DNA from: Dipteris shenzhenensis
Lineage: Eukaryota; Polypodiophyta; Polypodiopsida; Gleicheniales
Reading direction: 5' to 3' (one strand)
Assembly (NCBI GenBank): GCA_047967505.1
Contig: CM106540.1
DNA: 64,000 nt
Each line of letters starts with the position of its first letter. Positions within the stretch are counted from its first letter, which is position 1. Shown here piece by piece: positions 33,451 through 45,870 of the stretch. The translations under genes were made by a program, and so were the position numbers. The notes below the pieces were generated by a model that did no database searches, had not been told where the DNA came from, and was given only the letters and a program-made list of their open reading frames with translations.

Positions 33451-33952
33451 TTGTATTAGCATGTTTATTTGTGCATTTACACTGGGAATTAGATGCATAT
33501 TTAGATGCAAACTAGAGAATACAGAAAGTGAGATTTTGGTGTATATCATTACTTTCCAAACATTTCCCATGATTACCAAAGCACATAATTTTAACAAAAA
33601 CATCAATGCTTTTTTGCAAGCCCACATATACAAGAATTAAGTGAGGTGAGGAGAATGAGGCAATATGTAAAATAGTTTTGCCAATATCAATGAGGCATCT
33701 ATTTGCATTTGTATTAGCATGTTTATTTGTGCATTTACACTGGGAATTAGATGCATATTTAGATGCAAACCAGAGAATACAAAAAGTGAGATTTTGGTGT
33801 ATATCATTACTTTCCAAACATTTCCCATGATTACCAAAGCACATAATTTTAACAAAAACATCAATGCTTTTTTGCAAGCCCACATATACAAGAATTAAGT
33901 GAGGTGAGGAGAATGAGGCAATATGTAAAATAGTTTTGCCAATATCAATGAT
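33437..33952. repeat. 258-bp tandem duplication, two copies
   Basis: The unit starting GCATCTATTTGCATTTG at 33437 repeats at 33695 and ends at about 33952. By eye only a few bases differ. It lies between the subterminal repeats and the 3' end of tnp2, and duplicates some subterminal motifs. Near identity implies a recent event. Confidence 0.85.
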
Positions 33953-33955
33953 GGG

Positions 33956-36812
33956 CTACGGTTCAATCTCATCCTCAATGAGATAAAGCCTTGCCAAACT
34001 ATCTACTTCAAAGTCCAAACAAGTGTTTAGATCTACAAATACATTCAACTCGCTACTATTTGTGCTACTCATGTGATCATCGAAATCAACATCACCAATG
34101 GTAGGCTCATCCTCACGGGTAATGGCCTCAATATCTGTATCTCCTATCTCATGATCATCATCCTCTCTCGTATCACGGTCATCATCACGTCCATGGCCAT
34201 GATCATCCTCCATACGCTCCATATTAGTAAATGTACTATACATCACTTTGGAACGTGGCATAATAGGTATGACATGCCACCATCTATTATTATCCACCAT
34301 TGGATGATAGACAACCTAATTCAAACACAAATGCAATCATGTTATTTTTCTTGCATCAAATATTTAAAAGCGAGTATTTATATATGTGTGCACAGTACCT
34401 GTTTACATTGTTGCAGTAGTACTAGTGTGTCCTTCCTACTTTGCCAAAACTTTGTGGAGTCAATAGTTACAAAGCCACTTGCATGGCATTTGATTGTTGC
34501 ATTAGGGCCTCTTTCCACCACATCCTTAAACCACTTTACACCCAAAACATACACAAAGAAGCGTCGAAAGTCAAGCTTAATAATATCTTGGATTATGCCA
34601 CAATAATCATCCATGGCTCCATTGGCTCCCTCAAAGCTAGCAATGACACCGCAATCTTGTGTGTTTCTCTTATCATCAAACTGTTGTGTTCGAAAATGCT
34701 TGCCCTCACACCATATAGCATTGAACATAGTGCACTACACCAAGAAAAAATCAATTAAATAAGAATCTAAATTATTGAAAGCTCCTAACTTATGCATAAC
34801 ATTCTATATACTGACCTTGCTCATGCATCCCCTAGCATACTCCCATTCTTCCATTGTGATATGCATCCCCTCGTCTTTCTTTTCTTTCTCCATTTCATCA
34901 AGTAGCCAATCCACATGAATATACTTTGGAAGTGCTCTTAGATACTAAGGGTATAGCACACGAGATCCGTGGTGTGTACGAAAGAGGGCCCTTTCTTCTT
35001 GTCTTCTTGCCTTTGCATCCTCGTATCTTGTCACCCATCTTTTCATCACATCACTATTAAGCATGCAATAGAGGTTGATACTATTATGCAACTCCGTGTC
35101 TATTACTTTGTTGCATCCTTTCCCTTGAGGCACAATAGAGGTCATCCTTAGGTCTTCATCATCTCTCCATAGTTGTGGGAGAGAGCTATCCACATCAACA
35201 AGGAACTCAGGAATATATACAAGTGACTCTTGTACCAACCAACCCTCGGCCATGCTACTTTCGGGTCTTGAATTTTGTCTCACGAAGCCCTTCAAGGTCT
35301 TCATGAAGTGCTCAAGGAAGAACAACCATCGTGCATGTATAGTACTACATATAGCAATCTCATCCACCAAATGCACTATAAGATGTAGTTGGCTTGTGAG
35401 AATAGAATGTGGAAATGTCTGGACCTCCACTAAACAAACCACCTCCACTGGCATAACTCGAGCATTCTCAAGCATGGTGGGATCTATTTCCTTTGAGCTC
35501 ACATACCTAGAAATGAAAAAGTACACCATATTAGCAATATGCATTCAAACTTGCATGGAGCATTGATACGCATCATTTTTTGTATCATGTAAAGTACCTC
35601 ACAAACTTGCCCATCTTGTAAATACAATCTTTCACGTCCTTAGATGCACTATGTGAGACCAAATGGGTTCACACCGTACATACTCAATCCAAGTCTCAAG
35701 CTCCTAGGTTCTTCCTTGAAGCTTGGCCATGTGTCTTCAATATGCTTCCACATAGGAGAGTCCGTGGGAGTTCTCCACTTGCCATCGGTTGATCGATGGG
35801 AGGAATGCCATGACATGAGCTCTGCAATAGATTTGTACTTGAACATATGTTGGATGCGAGGGATTATGGGAAAATGTCACAGAACCTTGCGAGGCACATC
35901 CAAAGTTTTGAGATCTGCTCTATATCTTGCCTCTCCACAAGAAGGACATTCTCTTGCATCCTTATGTAGTCCACGAAACAAAACGCAATCGTTGACACAT
36001 GCATGGATGCACTTGTAATCTAATCCTCCAAGAGAGGTCACATGTTGCCTTGCCATATCTCTTGAGGCCGGTAATTTATTCTCCCTTGGAAGCATTTTAC
36101 ACAATACCATAAATGAGGAAAAGCATTCGAGTAATTCACCCACTAGCATAATTCACCATGTTTGCAAAATAGACTTTAAAGCTTACTTGAGTAATGCATT
36201 CAAACTTGCATTGCTCCATCCATAGATGGTTTGCAAGTTTAGTAACTCAAGGGAGGCATGTAGAACAGAGAATGTGCACCCTTCAAACAGTGGAGTCGAT
36301 GCTGTAGTAAAAATATCATCCTGCTCCATGCTATCATCCCTCCCTTAATGGTCATTTAAATCCCGCACCATATCATCAAACACCTCCTCCTTCATGGCTT
36401 CATGAGGTAATGGACGAGGGCTACTATCACCATCACTTCATGAATCCATAACAGTCCCTCCTGAAGATCCCACCTCATATCGCTGATGCTTCACCTCCTC
36501 ATGGCGAGCATAGGGCAACATATGCGGGTGTGGTACTGCATCCTGTATCAAATTAAAACGGGATCATAAATCAAACATATGAACACCCATAGGTATCTCA
36601 ATCAACCTTAACTTACAAACCCTTACCATGTTTATGGTTGCATCCCATTCTCCATACTTTGAGATGTGATTGAGTGTAATCATGCATGCATGATACATGT
36701 TTCCTCGACATCGATCACACATACATTTGATTTTTTGCTCCAACCACATTTCATGATGGTGGATACGGAGGGATTCATCCTCACTGGAGCTACTTGTTGA
36801 AGATGAAGACAT
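33956..36812 (-). pseudogene. CACTA-2 tnp2 deletion derivative
   Basis: The start MSSSSTSSSSEDESL (36812) is followed by a Cys/His N-terminus (CMCDRCRGNMYHAC). Several stops fall in the second exon (about 36340-36440). The tnp2 region follows with CIHACVNDCVLFRG, CPSCGEARY and HSSHRSTDGKW, then GVNPFGLT at 35650. At that point it jumps directly to an exon (KDCIYKMGKFVR) that normally lies about 1 kb further on. The catalytic centre of Transposase_21 is therefore deleted. DUF4218 (35544-34945: LHLIVHLVDEIAI, SMAEGWLVQESLVY), DUF4216 (34728-34378: DCGVIASFEG) and an Asp/Glu-rich tail remain. Confidence 0.85.
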
Positions 36813-36884
36813 CCTACAAACAAACAACCCAAAAAAATTTGCTTTTCTTCAAATATTTAATTTTAAACTCTGTGGTGCAAATAA

Positions 36885-37560
36885 AGGTGCATCTAAAACC
36901 GCATCTGTCTGTTCTATGGTGCGCGTGTACAAGCGCGCATCTAAAACCACATCTGATTTGTGTAATTAGACGTGCTATTAGATGCAGCTTTTAAACTTGT
37001 TTTTAGCACGATCGCTTTGCTTTTCTTCACATTACTTATACTTCATGTGGCTTGCTTGCTTCGTTATTAGCGGATCCACAGTTTCGATGCTTAAGAGGAA
37101 GGCACCCACACTTACTTCCAAGCTTACATTTAAGAGGAAGGCACCCACACTTACTTCCAAGCTTAAAGGAGAGGAGGGCGAGAAAGGAAGAGAAGAAACT
37201 TTGAAAAAGGAGAAGAACCTTCCATACCTCTATCCAAGGTAAGTCTTTTTGCAGTTGACATTTTTTGGAAGTTTTCTCTCTTTGGATTTGTACTTTCTCA
37301 TATCCAAAAAATGCATAATTTGGGTATCACTGTTACATTTGTCGAGCGCATGTCCTTTTCTACTTTTTAGAAAAGTCCGTCTGTCGGAGTGAGTCTATAG
37401 GCACATCTCAAAGCATGTCTAAACCCGCGTCTACAGGCATGTCTAGATGCTTATCTAGCCTGTTTGCAAACACAGACAACCGTGTCTATAGACGCATTGT
37501 TATATGTGAAAATAGATGCGCCAATTAGACACGTCTATAGACGTGCTCCGACAGTAATCC
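36885..37560. promoter_or_regulatory. CACTA-2 divergent promoter region with internal TNPA-site-like repeats
   Basis: Between the tnp2 start (36812, leftward) and the TNPA leader (rightward) there are two clusters of GCATCTAAAACC and GTGTCTATAGACG type motifs (36885-36985 and 37390-37550). A duplicated 45-bp unit also occurs (37085-37165, AAGAGGAAGGCACCCACAC). A donor CCAAG/GTAAGT at about 37240 and an acceptor TTTTTTCCAG at about 37620 define a probable 5'-UTR intron of TNPA. Repeats here in addition to the ends match the layout of CACTA-1. Confidence 0.6.
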
Positions 37561-37626
37561 TCTTTTCCCTTCCCCTCTATTCTCAGCTCATCAGTAATTG
37601 TCTTTTTTTATTTTTTCCAGTTCATC

Positions 37627-38653
37627 ATGTGGCCAGGAAGCGCTTCGGGCTCACCTGATCTCCGGGAGTCTATTTTTAGGGACTTATATAACCTTTTAGG
37701 GCACCCTCTTAGTCCTGCAGAGTTATACGGGTATATGACCAGTACTCTAAACACCCCCCAAGAGTCGGCACTATAGACTCCAAACCACCCCACACCAGTT
37801 GAGATCACCCTAGCAGAGTCAGCACAGGCCAGCTGGCTACATAGCGTAGGCCCATCTCCCATGCCATCTTATGCCCCTTCCCCCATGCCGTCTTATGGCC
37901 CTTCTACCATGCCGTCTTATGCCCCTTCCCCCATGCCGTCAGGAGGTCCTTCTATCTCGTAGAGCCGTCAACATACTCCTGTGCAGTCGAGACTCGGTTC
38001 TCTAGCTACGAGTGGTCATCGTAGTCCCGTGCAGTCTCTAGTTATGAGTGGCCAATGTACTAGCTCAACACGACACGGTAGCAGGCATAGTAGCAGGGAG
38101 AGCGGTGGGGGATGCATGGCATAGTGCTTTGGGAGGGGTGACACTGGGAACGATGATGATTTAGATGATTTAGACGTGCCTCCAAGTGATGGTACGATAC
38201 TATGACATCACTCAGATAGGAGGAATCTTGATGGATGTGTAGGGGAAGGACATCATGGCCTTCATGTGCTCTATAATTGCTAACAATTACAGAGATTGCT
38301 TTATCCACTTCAAAGACCAGCCAAAGAGGTTGGTTGATGAGACCCTCGCTGCTGTTCGCTCTAGGTATCCTAACCCCCCCAATCGCCAGTTCACAGGGCC
38401 AAGTGTTACGATACTTGGCAATAAAAGATCTTCGCTTAAGAGGCAGGCACTAGTAGAGCTTGCTAGGCTCGAGGGAGGTCAATCACCAAGGGGCCCGCCC
38501 CACACTGCTCACAAGCATGAGTGGAAGAAAGCAATGAAGTCAGCGAGGGAGGACTCCAGTCTACAGCACGTGGAGGCACGAAGGATCCAGATGGAGCAAT
38601 ATGGAAGTGTGCATTTTGGAGTAGGGGGTGTTGAATCATGGGAGGCCCAATTT
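37627..38653 (+). pseudogene. CACTA-2 TNPA-like gene (Transposase_24 type), broken
   Basis: The start MWPGSASGSPDL follows the intron acceptor. The N-terminus is Pro/Ser-rich with about four copies of a ten-residue repeat PSPMPSYAPS (37858-37960). The conserved block is at 38260-38650: NYRDCFIHFKDQPKRLVDE, SRYPNPPNRQFTG, then SVHFGVGGVESWEAQF and a GTAAGT donor at 38654. Stops at about 37773, 37962, 38121 and 38250 and a frame change break it. At least two of the stops are TAG at sites where Gln reads naturally. A second exon begins after CTTGTAG at 38744 but is cut off by the element's lost right end. Confidence 0.75.
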
Positions 38654-38780
38654 GTAAGTATCGATCTCAAGTTATATTGCTTATGTAGTTTATTAGGAGG
38701 TTGTTTCTTTGTACTAATCCCTCTGCAAATTGTGTCGTCTTGTAGCTTAAGATTGTGGGTAGATACCCTAAACACCTATT

Positions 38781-39301
38781 TCATTAATTTTGGACTAGTG
38801 CACTGTCCAAATTCGTTTTGTGAGATAATTTTGGATAAAGCATTTCAAAAAAAGAGGCTCTTATAAAACAAAACTTTGAGTCAAAAAGTAAGATTTTAAA
38901 AAAGCAAATTAGAAAAAATGACGTGACATGTTATTAAAACTAGAGTACATTAAAAAAAGAGGACTTCATGTTGTTAAAAGAGACAAAAAGTAAGATTTAA
39001 AAAAATCAAATTAGAAAAAAATCTAGAGTACATTTAAAAAACTAGAGTACATTTAAAAAAAAGCATGACACATTTGTAGAAGAAGTAGATCATATAACTC
39101 AAAGCCATATGGTGTTAAAAAACACCTTCCATTAGCTCAGCCTAGAAGATGTCATCTTTGTCTCTCTTGTCTATTACAACTTTACATTAGAGAACTAAAA
39201 AGTCTTTGTGGAACTGTAGTTTCATTTCTTGTCTATTACAGTTACTTTAGAAAACATATAAGTCTATGGAATTAAATTTCCATCACTTGACTATTAAGTC
39301 A
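38781..39301. repeat. AT-rich dispersed repeat remnant
   Basis: It starts with a segment (CACCTATTTCATTAATTTT, about 38771-38790) that also occurs in reverse orientation near 25490, at the broken end of gypsy-2. It continues with loose internal repeats of AAAAAGTAAGATTT and CTAGAGTACATTTAAAAAA. No coding potential was recognised. Confidence 0.5.
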
Positions 39302-39758
39302 TTAGAGAGAGCATATGTCCTCGAAAGTGCCTACTATGGCATTGGCTTCATGAAAACAAGCAGAATTTAAACTTGCAGGCCATGCATAACCAGGGTTGGC
39401 ATCGCAAATCTCCTCACAGACTCTCCTCACAACTTGTTTCGAATCTTCCGCCGACTTGTAAGCATTCAACAACTCTTCTTTTCTCTCTTGGGTTTCCTCA
39501 TCTTCACCATTTTTTTCAATACAGCTTCTAGCCACCGCCATATCCTGTACGAAAATTTAACTCGTTCGCATAATAAGTAAGTGATTAAAAGAAGCGAAAA
39601 AGAAAGCTAAGGATATTCACCTCTTCTGCTGAGTTCAAATCAAGCAGCCATGTGCGTAACATATCCTTCTCGAATGATTTTCCCTTCATTGGCCCATACA
39701 AAAGAGATCTAAGACAGAATTTGAGTTCAATAAATGAAGTCGGGTAGTAACTTGTCAT
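39302..39758 (-). CDS. Small two-exon gene, 126-aa product of unknown function
   Basis: Exon 1 is 39758-39621 (MTSYYPTSFIELKF...) and exon 2 is 39544-39302. The intron 39620-39545 has a GTGAAT donor and a TACAG acceptor and joins the two frames without a shift. The product is charged and mostly helical, with no signal peptide or membrane segment. Exon 2 has Cys at SCIEK, RVCEEICDAN and SACFHEA. No stops or indels are seen, unlike all its neighbours. I recognise no family. It lies just downstream of the last exon of the gene A copy A' and on the same strand, so it could belong to that transposon-like unit or be a host gene. Confidence 0.5.
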
Positions 39759-40436
39759 TGTCTTAGAGGGAAAGTGGGAGAAGGAGAGTGAGGGAGCAAT
39801 AGCGAGGGATGCACAGTGAGCTGCCCCTCCTTCAAGAGTGATAGAAAGTGAGGGAAGACATAAAGTGAAAGATGAATACAAGTTAATCAGAAGGACTAGG
39901 ATGTAAGAAATAAGAGAGTGTTTGTGGAAGGACTACGATGGAAGATTACAAGTGTACTAAGGCACGATGTGTTCACTATGATAAGGATAAGGGTTGGAAT
40001 AAAGTGAGAGAAGCATTGGAAATGCTCTACTTTAAGTGAGTGGAGACTGTCCAACTGAATAAAATTTTGCAGAGCATTGGGAATGCTGTACTTTAAGTGA
40101 GTGGAGCATTGGGAATTGATACTTTGCCATGAAATATATTACAAATATTACATCATCACATATTCATATCAAAATTCTCATCACAAAAGGTTATATTTCC
40201 TAATAATCACATCATCACACATTCATATCATAAAATTGTGTGCATGAAATAAATATATAAATATCATGACTAAATGCCACTTAAGTAATAAGTCAGAAAT
40301 TGGTGTATAATCAATAAAAACTACATCATGATTCATACATTGCAAAAAATAAATGTCAACCATAATATTCATGGAGTAAACAACATCATGAGAATATGCT
40401 CCTCATGCATATATACAAACACAACATCATACATGC
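39759..40436. other. Non-coding, short duplications
   Basis: No gene is seen. A unit GGGAATGCTGTACTTTAAGTG is repeated at about 40015 and 40080 with small changes. AATCACATCATCACACATTC and a near copy flank 40150-40220. The rest is AT-rich flank downstream of the A' Ulp1 exon. Confidence 0.5.
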
Positions 40437-41126
40437 ATCACAACTCTTCTGATGCTTCTAGTGGAGATTGTGGCAGCTCTTCTGATGCATCCAATGGAGG
40501 CTGTGGTGCTCTAGATGTACACTCAATCTCTACTTCTTTTGTAGTATGTAGTGCTTTTGGAGTAGACTCAGTATCCTCTTCCTTAAATGCAAGCGGAGGC
40601 TGTGGCAACTCTTCTGATGCTTCCAGTGGAGGCTATGGTGCTATAGGTGTACACTGAGTCTCTACTTCTGTAGTGTGCAGTGCTTTCATAGTAGACTCAG
40701 TCTCCTCTTCCTTAAATGCAAGCTCTGATATTGCTTCAGTTGCACGTTGTATTCTAATGGTATCAATTAGGTCTCGAATGATTTCAGCCCTAAACAATTG
40801 TATATCCTCCTCTGAATATTTGAGCTCCAAAGAGTCTTCCGATGAGACCTGTGGCTTAAGTGAGAAAATTTCTTTGAAAATCAACATGTAGTTGTAGGCA
40901 ACTCTCCACCCACAACTATGCCCATCTTCTTGCTCTACTACTAAATGCTTTTGGAAGTCTACCGAGTCTTTGTACTGTCCTGTTTCTCTGATAGTAGATA
41001 CCAACTTCTCAATCGACCTGCTCATCATGACATATTAAAAAAACTTAGTGTCTATTACATAAGGTACATAATATAGAAGTAACAATAGATTAATAGAATA
41101 CTTACGTTTGCACTGAGCCATGAAAG
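40437..41126 (-). pseudogene. Gene A' 3' part: Ulp1 Cys exon and repetitive C-terminus
   Basis: The exon begins after a TGAGCAG acceptor near 41027 and carries VEQEDGHSCGWRVAYNY, with the Ulp1 nucleophile Cys and the Gln six residues before it. The C-terminal tail has two copies of an acidic module (FKEEETESTMKALHTTEVE and FKEEDTESTPKALHTTKEVE) joined by PPLEASEELPQ-like runs. The first join has TAG where the second has CAG. The stub at 41111-41126 is the rest of the His exon, interrupted by CACTA-1. The other part of this gene is at 53387-57597. Unlike gene A, this copy shows no indel in the Cys exon. Confidence 0.8.
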
Positions 41127-41129
41127 CCT

Positions 41130-41390
41130 CACTACTACACACGCATCCTATTGCGACGTTTACATACCGACGATTAGCGCCCGCTTAGCCTTAATCGTCG
41201 GTATAAAAATCGGGTGTCATAAATCGTCGCTATATAGCGACTTTTAATAAGCGTCGCTATATAGCGACGTTAGTAAAAGTCGCTATATAGCGACTTTAAA
41301 AGGTCGCTATATAGCGACGTTAGTAAAAGTCGCTATATAGCGACTTTTAAAGGTCGCTATATAGCGACACTGAGACTATATTATAGCGAC
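41130..41390. repeat. CACTA-1 left terminus with subterminal palindromes
   Basis: Six copies of GTCGCTATATAGCGAC start at about 41225, 41252, 41279, 41302, 41329 and 41352, spaced 23-27 bp apart, followed by a half site near 41385. The terminal 20 bases differ from the right terminus beyond CACTAC, which is unusual for a young element and may reflect separate evolution of the two ends. Confidence 0.88.
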
Positions 41391-41568
41391 GTTTTACAGA
41401 GCGGTTTTTTTTTTTTTTTTAGCCTTAAAATTTATTTTCTTCCAATGACAAAATTTTTTAAATTTTCATACATGTTTGAGCTCATAGAGAATTAAAAAAT
41501 GAGAGCATGTACATCAAGCCTTTGAAGCTCATATATTCATGTCCAAGTTTGAGATGAGAAAAATCAAA

Positions 41569-44500
41569 TTAAATAAGAGCATTTACATCAACTGTTTCAT
41601 CTTGAGCCAAGTCTAAGGCGCCAAGCAAGTCTATCTCCAACTCTATACCGAGTTGATCTCCTATATCATCATCATACTCTAGCATCGTACGTTCACCTAA
41701 AAGTATTTGATCATCTTCTTCAATTAAGCTTAAGTGTGGTGATTGATCTTGACGATTGTTGTCTTCCTCGTCAATATCGTGATCTCCATCCTCCTCCCGT
41801 GCGATGTCATTATGCGCATCTTCCTCTTGCCTCATATGGTGATCTACATCTTCTTCGCTAGATTCATCAATTGGATCCGGATTTGGTAGTGGCATCTCCA
41901 TATCCACATCTCGATCTTCAAAAATCTGCTTACTTCGTGGTGCAACTTGGATCACGTACCACCATCTTGGATCAGAACGATCCGGATGAAAAACCACCTA
42001 TATTGAAGATGAAAAATCACGTGCCAAATGTCGTCAATTATATATATATCAATGGACTTAAAAAATGAAAGCTTCGACTAATTAAATCATTAGTATGCAC
42101 CTGCTCACAGTGCTCGGGAAGAACAAAAGTATCACTTTCATCGGTCCAATGTTTGGTGGAGTCTATTGCAAAGAGACCGCTACCATCTTTTCTCACAGTT
42201 GCATGGGGACCGTTGTAAGTAGTTCTAAACCATTTTACATCAAGAATGAAAATAGTAAATCGTCTGAAATCAATCTCATAGATGTCGCGTATGGTTCCAC
42301 AATAATCCAACTGTGAGGAGAGAAGATTGGTATTCGAAGCACTTGCTCGGCTATCTTGTGTGAAGTTAGCCATGACTCCACAATCATACGTGACTCTCTT
42401 TGAATCGATGCATTCTATGCGAAAATGTCGTCCATATGACCATAATGCACTATACTTTTTGTACTGTAAAAGAGCATCATTAAAACAATGAAGATGCACC
42501 TATTTTATAGCATATATTGCCACAAATAATTACTTAATTACATCAAGAGATAAGAAACTTACATGCACCATACATCCAGATGATAACTCCCGCTCGCGCT
42601 CGTTTATTGTCTCTCCATCACGTTCGGCTTTACGTATAGCTAGTTGTAGCCAATCAAGTGACATGTGAGTAGGGAGAAGAGCCAGATCTCGTGGATATGG
42701 TTGTGATCGCCTGTACATTACTCTGAATCTCGTCCTTGCATTTATTCTTTCTGCTTTGGCCACTTCATATCTCTCAATCCACTTCTGCATCTCAGGGCTA
42801 TTGAGGATACAAAACTTATTGAATTTCTCCATTTGCTCTTCACTCATCTTTCTTTCAATCCCTTTTCCTTAGGGGACCTCGCCAATGATGCGATCATCAT
42901 CCTTGTTGTGCCAAGCTTGCGGCATATCAGGATCCGTGGATGCAAGAAACTCTGTGATATATACTAATGACTCTTGCACAAGCCATCCCTCTGCCATGCT
43001 TGCTTCTGGTCTTGCTCTTTGTCTTACAAACCCCTTTAAAGTTTTCATAAACCGCTCGAGAAAAAACATCCATCGATTATGAACGGTACCTGCTATAGCC
43101 ACCTCATCAACTATGTGCACAAGCAAGTGGACTTGAGTTGTCATAATGCTTGAGGGAAAGTGCTTCTCAAGCAAGCATACGGCTTCGATGGATTCCACCC
43201 TAGCCTTCTCGATGCTCGATATAGAGATCTCTTTTTGAGATATCCACCTATTTCACATGTCCATGCATATGTAAGATATTTGAGATATCCACCTATTTCA
43301 CATGTCCATGAAGAAAATAGATAATGCGAATTGATAGTAAGCATACCTCACAATACCACAGATCTTGAATATAGCATTTCTAACATCTTCTTGTAAGCAC
43401 CCTTTTATTGTAATTGGAAGGATGAACTATCAAAGCAACAATGAAATCATGTCAACAATATAACATAATAATAATTACGCTAATGCATCACTATTATCGG
43501 TACACTAATTCTACTTAGAATACCTGTAAGACCTTGTGCCAATCATGGGACTTGAGGCCACTAAGCTTATTGTCCTTTGAAAATGCTCCTTTCAAGCAAC
43601 GCATGTACCCTGTCGGTGTTTGAAAAGAGGCAATGTCTGCCTTGATCGCTGCCTCCTCCCTCGTAGAGAGGATCCACGTTGCTTTCGGGAGGACAACTTT
43701 TCCTGAAGCATGCACTTGGGGCCACAAACGAGACATCCTATTCATAGCACGCAAGTCTTCTCGCACTCCTCTCGAGTCCTTGGAACCAACCAAGTGTGCC
43801 CAAATGGTAGCCCCCACATTCTTAAAGATATGCATGGGATCCAAGAGATGATTGATTTGTAACTGACCCCAATAAGGAAGCTCGTGAAAGATCGATAGCC
43901 TCTTCATACCAGGAGGAGGTTCCTCTCCATTCTCCTTCCAAGCTTGAATCCAATCACTTGCTTTCAAATATGATGGTGGTGGATCAAGCTGACCTCCACG
44001 TGCGAGATGGTCGAGCGGAAGGTATCGAGCATGACCTTCATAAACATTTTTCCTCATGTGTTTGGAGTAGCGTGCAAGCGATTTCAGAGCGGGTCCACAA
44101 ACAGGACAAGCATGGTACCCACTTGTAACAAGCCCTGCACGCGTGCATGAATATGTTAGTACAAGACATGCGTGCAAAAGAGAGTAAAAAAAGCATAATC
44201 CCTCATTGTACATGTAAAGACATAACCACGTACCTGCGCACTCTCCATATCCTGGGTAGTCATGCATGGTCCACATCAAGATACCCCTGACGGAAATATC
44301 ATTGGTATGCCTAGGAGCTCTGGAAATATCAAAGACCTGCACTCCTCTCCATAATATCTATAACTCCTCTATCAAAGGTGCCATGTACACGTCCATGTTT
44401 CTTGCCTTGTACTTTCCTGGCACAAGTAGTGCAAGCATGAGGTGTCCCTTTTTTATTGTTAGCCATGGTGGGATATTGTAATTCACCACGACTATGGGCC

Positions 44501-45632
44501 ATGTCGACCAAGATGTCGAGCGTAACCCGAAAGGATTCACGCCGTCCATGGCTAGCCCAAGATGTAAGTTGCGTGGCTCTCTCGCAAAGTCCGGCCACTG
44601 ATTATCTATGTGCTTCCAAGCCGCACGATCTGCGGGAATCCTCAATGTGTGATCAGTGGACCGATGAGATGCATGCCATGTCATCAACTCCGCTATGGAT
44701 TTGCATCGAAACATGTGTTGTATTCTTGCAATGATGGGAAAGTGTCTTAAGACCTTTACCGGTATCCTCTCACCCTGCAAGTCATCTCTATATCATTGTT
44801 CCCCACACTTTGGACAAGTAGCCAAATCTCCATGCTCACGACGAAAGAGAATACAATCATTACGGCAAGCATGGATGGTATCATAATCCATACCCACCAT
44901 TGTTAGCATCTTTTTCGCTTCATCTCTTGATGCGGGCATGGTATTTGGTGCAGGCAACATCTTTTGGAGCAACCTATGACAAAGACACTATCCAAATGAT
45001 GATTCTCAAAACAAACAATATCCGAATAATGAGTCAATCAAATTAATGCAAGGGCTAACCTCATTAAGGCCGAGACACTTGTATCCGACCACCCATACTG
45101 TACTTGTAGATTCAAGATTGAGAGACAAGCACGTAGTTTAGACATCCTGGCACCCTCGTACAATTGTGTTGATTGCAACTCTCGCATTTTCACCTCAGAC
45201 TCTGACATCACGTGTACGTGGGATGTAGTGCCCCTAAAAATGGAATCCATCATGTCGACCATACCCTCGTCGTCATCTGGGAGACTATAGTCTTGTTGAA
45301 AGTGAGAAGGTATATGTGTACCCTCGTCACCCTCGTCATCCTGTCATAAGCTCATTCGTGTAAATAGAAGATCTTCTAATTTCGGGTATACAATAAGATT
45401 GCGAACTTAAATAGCTTTGACTTACCGATGATCCATCAACATGTGCAACACCAACGGGGGGTACTGGTTCCGGCTCCTCCCCATACATCCGCAAGTGGCG
45501 CATGATAATACGTCGTTGATGTCGTACTTCTCGCTTGCAATGAGTGCAATGACAATATAACCTCTCCGTAAGCCACTTCGTGCTCCCGGGCGTTGGCGCA
45601 TCATCGGATGAGCTTCCACTCGTCCCTTCCAT
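41569..45632 (-). pseudogene. CACTA-1 TNP2 transposase (Transposase_21, DUF4218, DUF4216), broken
   Basis: Exons by GT-AG boundaries: 45632-45426, 45340-45060, 44973-44234, 44134-43524, 43426-43347, then DUF4218 about 43240-42560, DUF4216 about 42500-42100, and the acidic tail 41997-41569. Key blocks are an N-terminal zinc-finger-like segment (CHCTHCKREVRHQ), HASHRSTDHTLR, MDGVNPFG, HDYPGYGECA, HACPVCGP, LLDPMHIFKNVG, HLLVHIVDEVAIAG and YDCGVMANF. In the family this protein cuts the element ends. Stops at 44793-44795 (TGA), 44358-44360 (TAG) and near 42869 (TAA) lie in otherwise open frames, so it is probably inactive. It is divergent from TNPA and shares the intergenic region with it. Confidence 0.9.
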
Positions 45633-45870
45633 CTACACTTATAAAACCAAAACATAAGCATGAAGAGGAGATGTACACAATTATGAGCATAGCATGTTTA
45701 ATTTGAGCTTCTCTTGAGGCTATATAAAAAGAATGACATCGCTATATAGTAAGGATTGAAACAAAAAATCCTATAATAGTAAGGCTATGTAGTAAGAGGA
45801 GATATTGACAATTATAGGCATAGCATGTTTGAGTCACAAGAGGCCTCATTAAAAAATAAACAGTAAGCAT

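Larger units (their letters stand above)
33160..38780. mobile_element. CACTA-2: damaged CACTA element of a second family
   Basis: It has the same plan as CACTA-1: a subterminal repeat cluster at the left, tnp2 leftward, a repeat cluster in the intergenic region, and TNPA rightward. It lies in copia-1 gag. The exact left terminus is not resolved (candidates lie between 33140 and 33165; no clear CACTA). The right end is gone: sequence after the second TNPA exon start (about 38780) is unrelated and AT-rich. The motifs differ from CACTA-1, so it is a separate family. Confidence 0.7.

Noticed and set aside
43633-43851. Plus-strand ORFs opposite TNP2 and gene A (for example 43633-43851, 44456-44734, 3951-4187, 55037-55273)
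   Set aside because: They mirror the coding strand of recognised minus-strand proteins and show no domain of their own.
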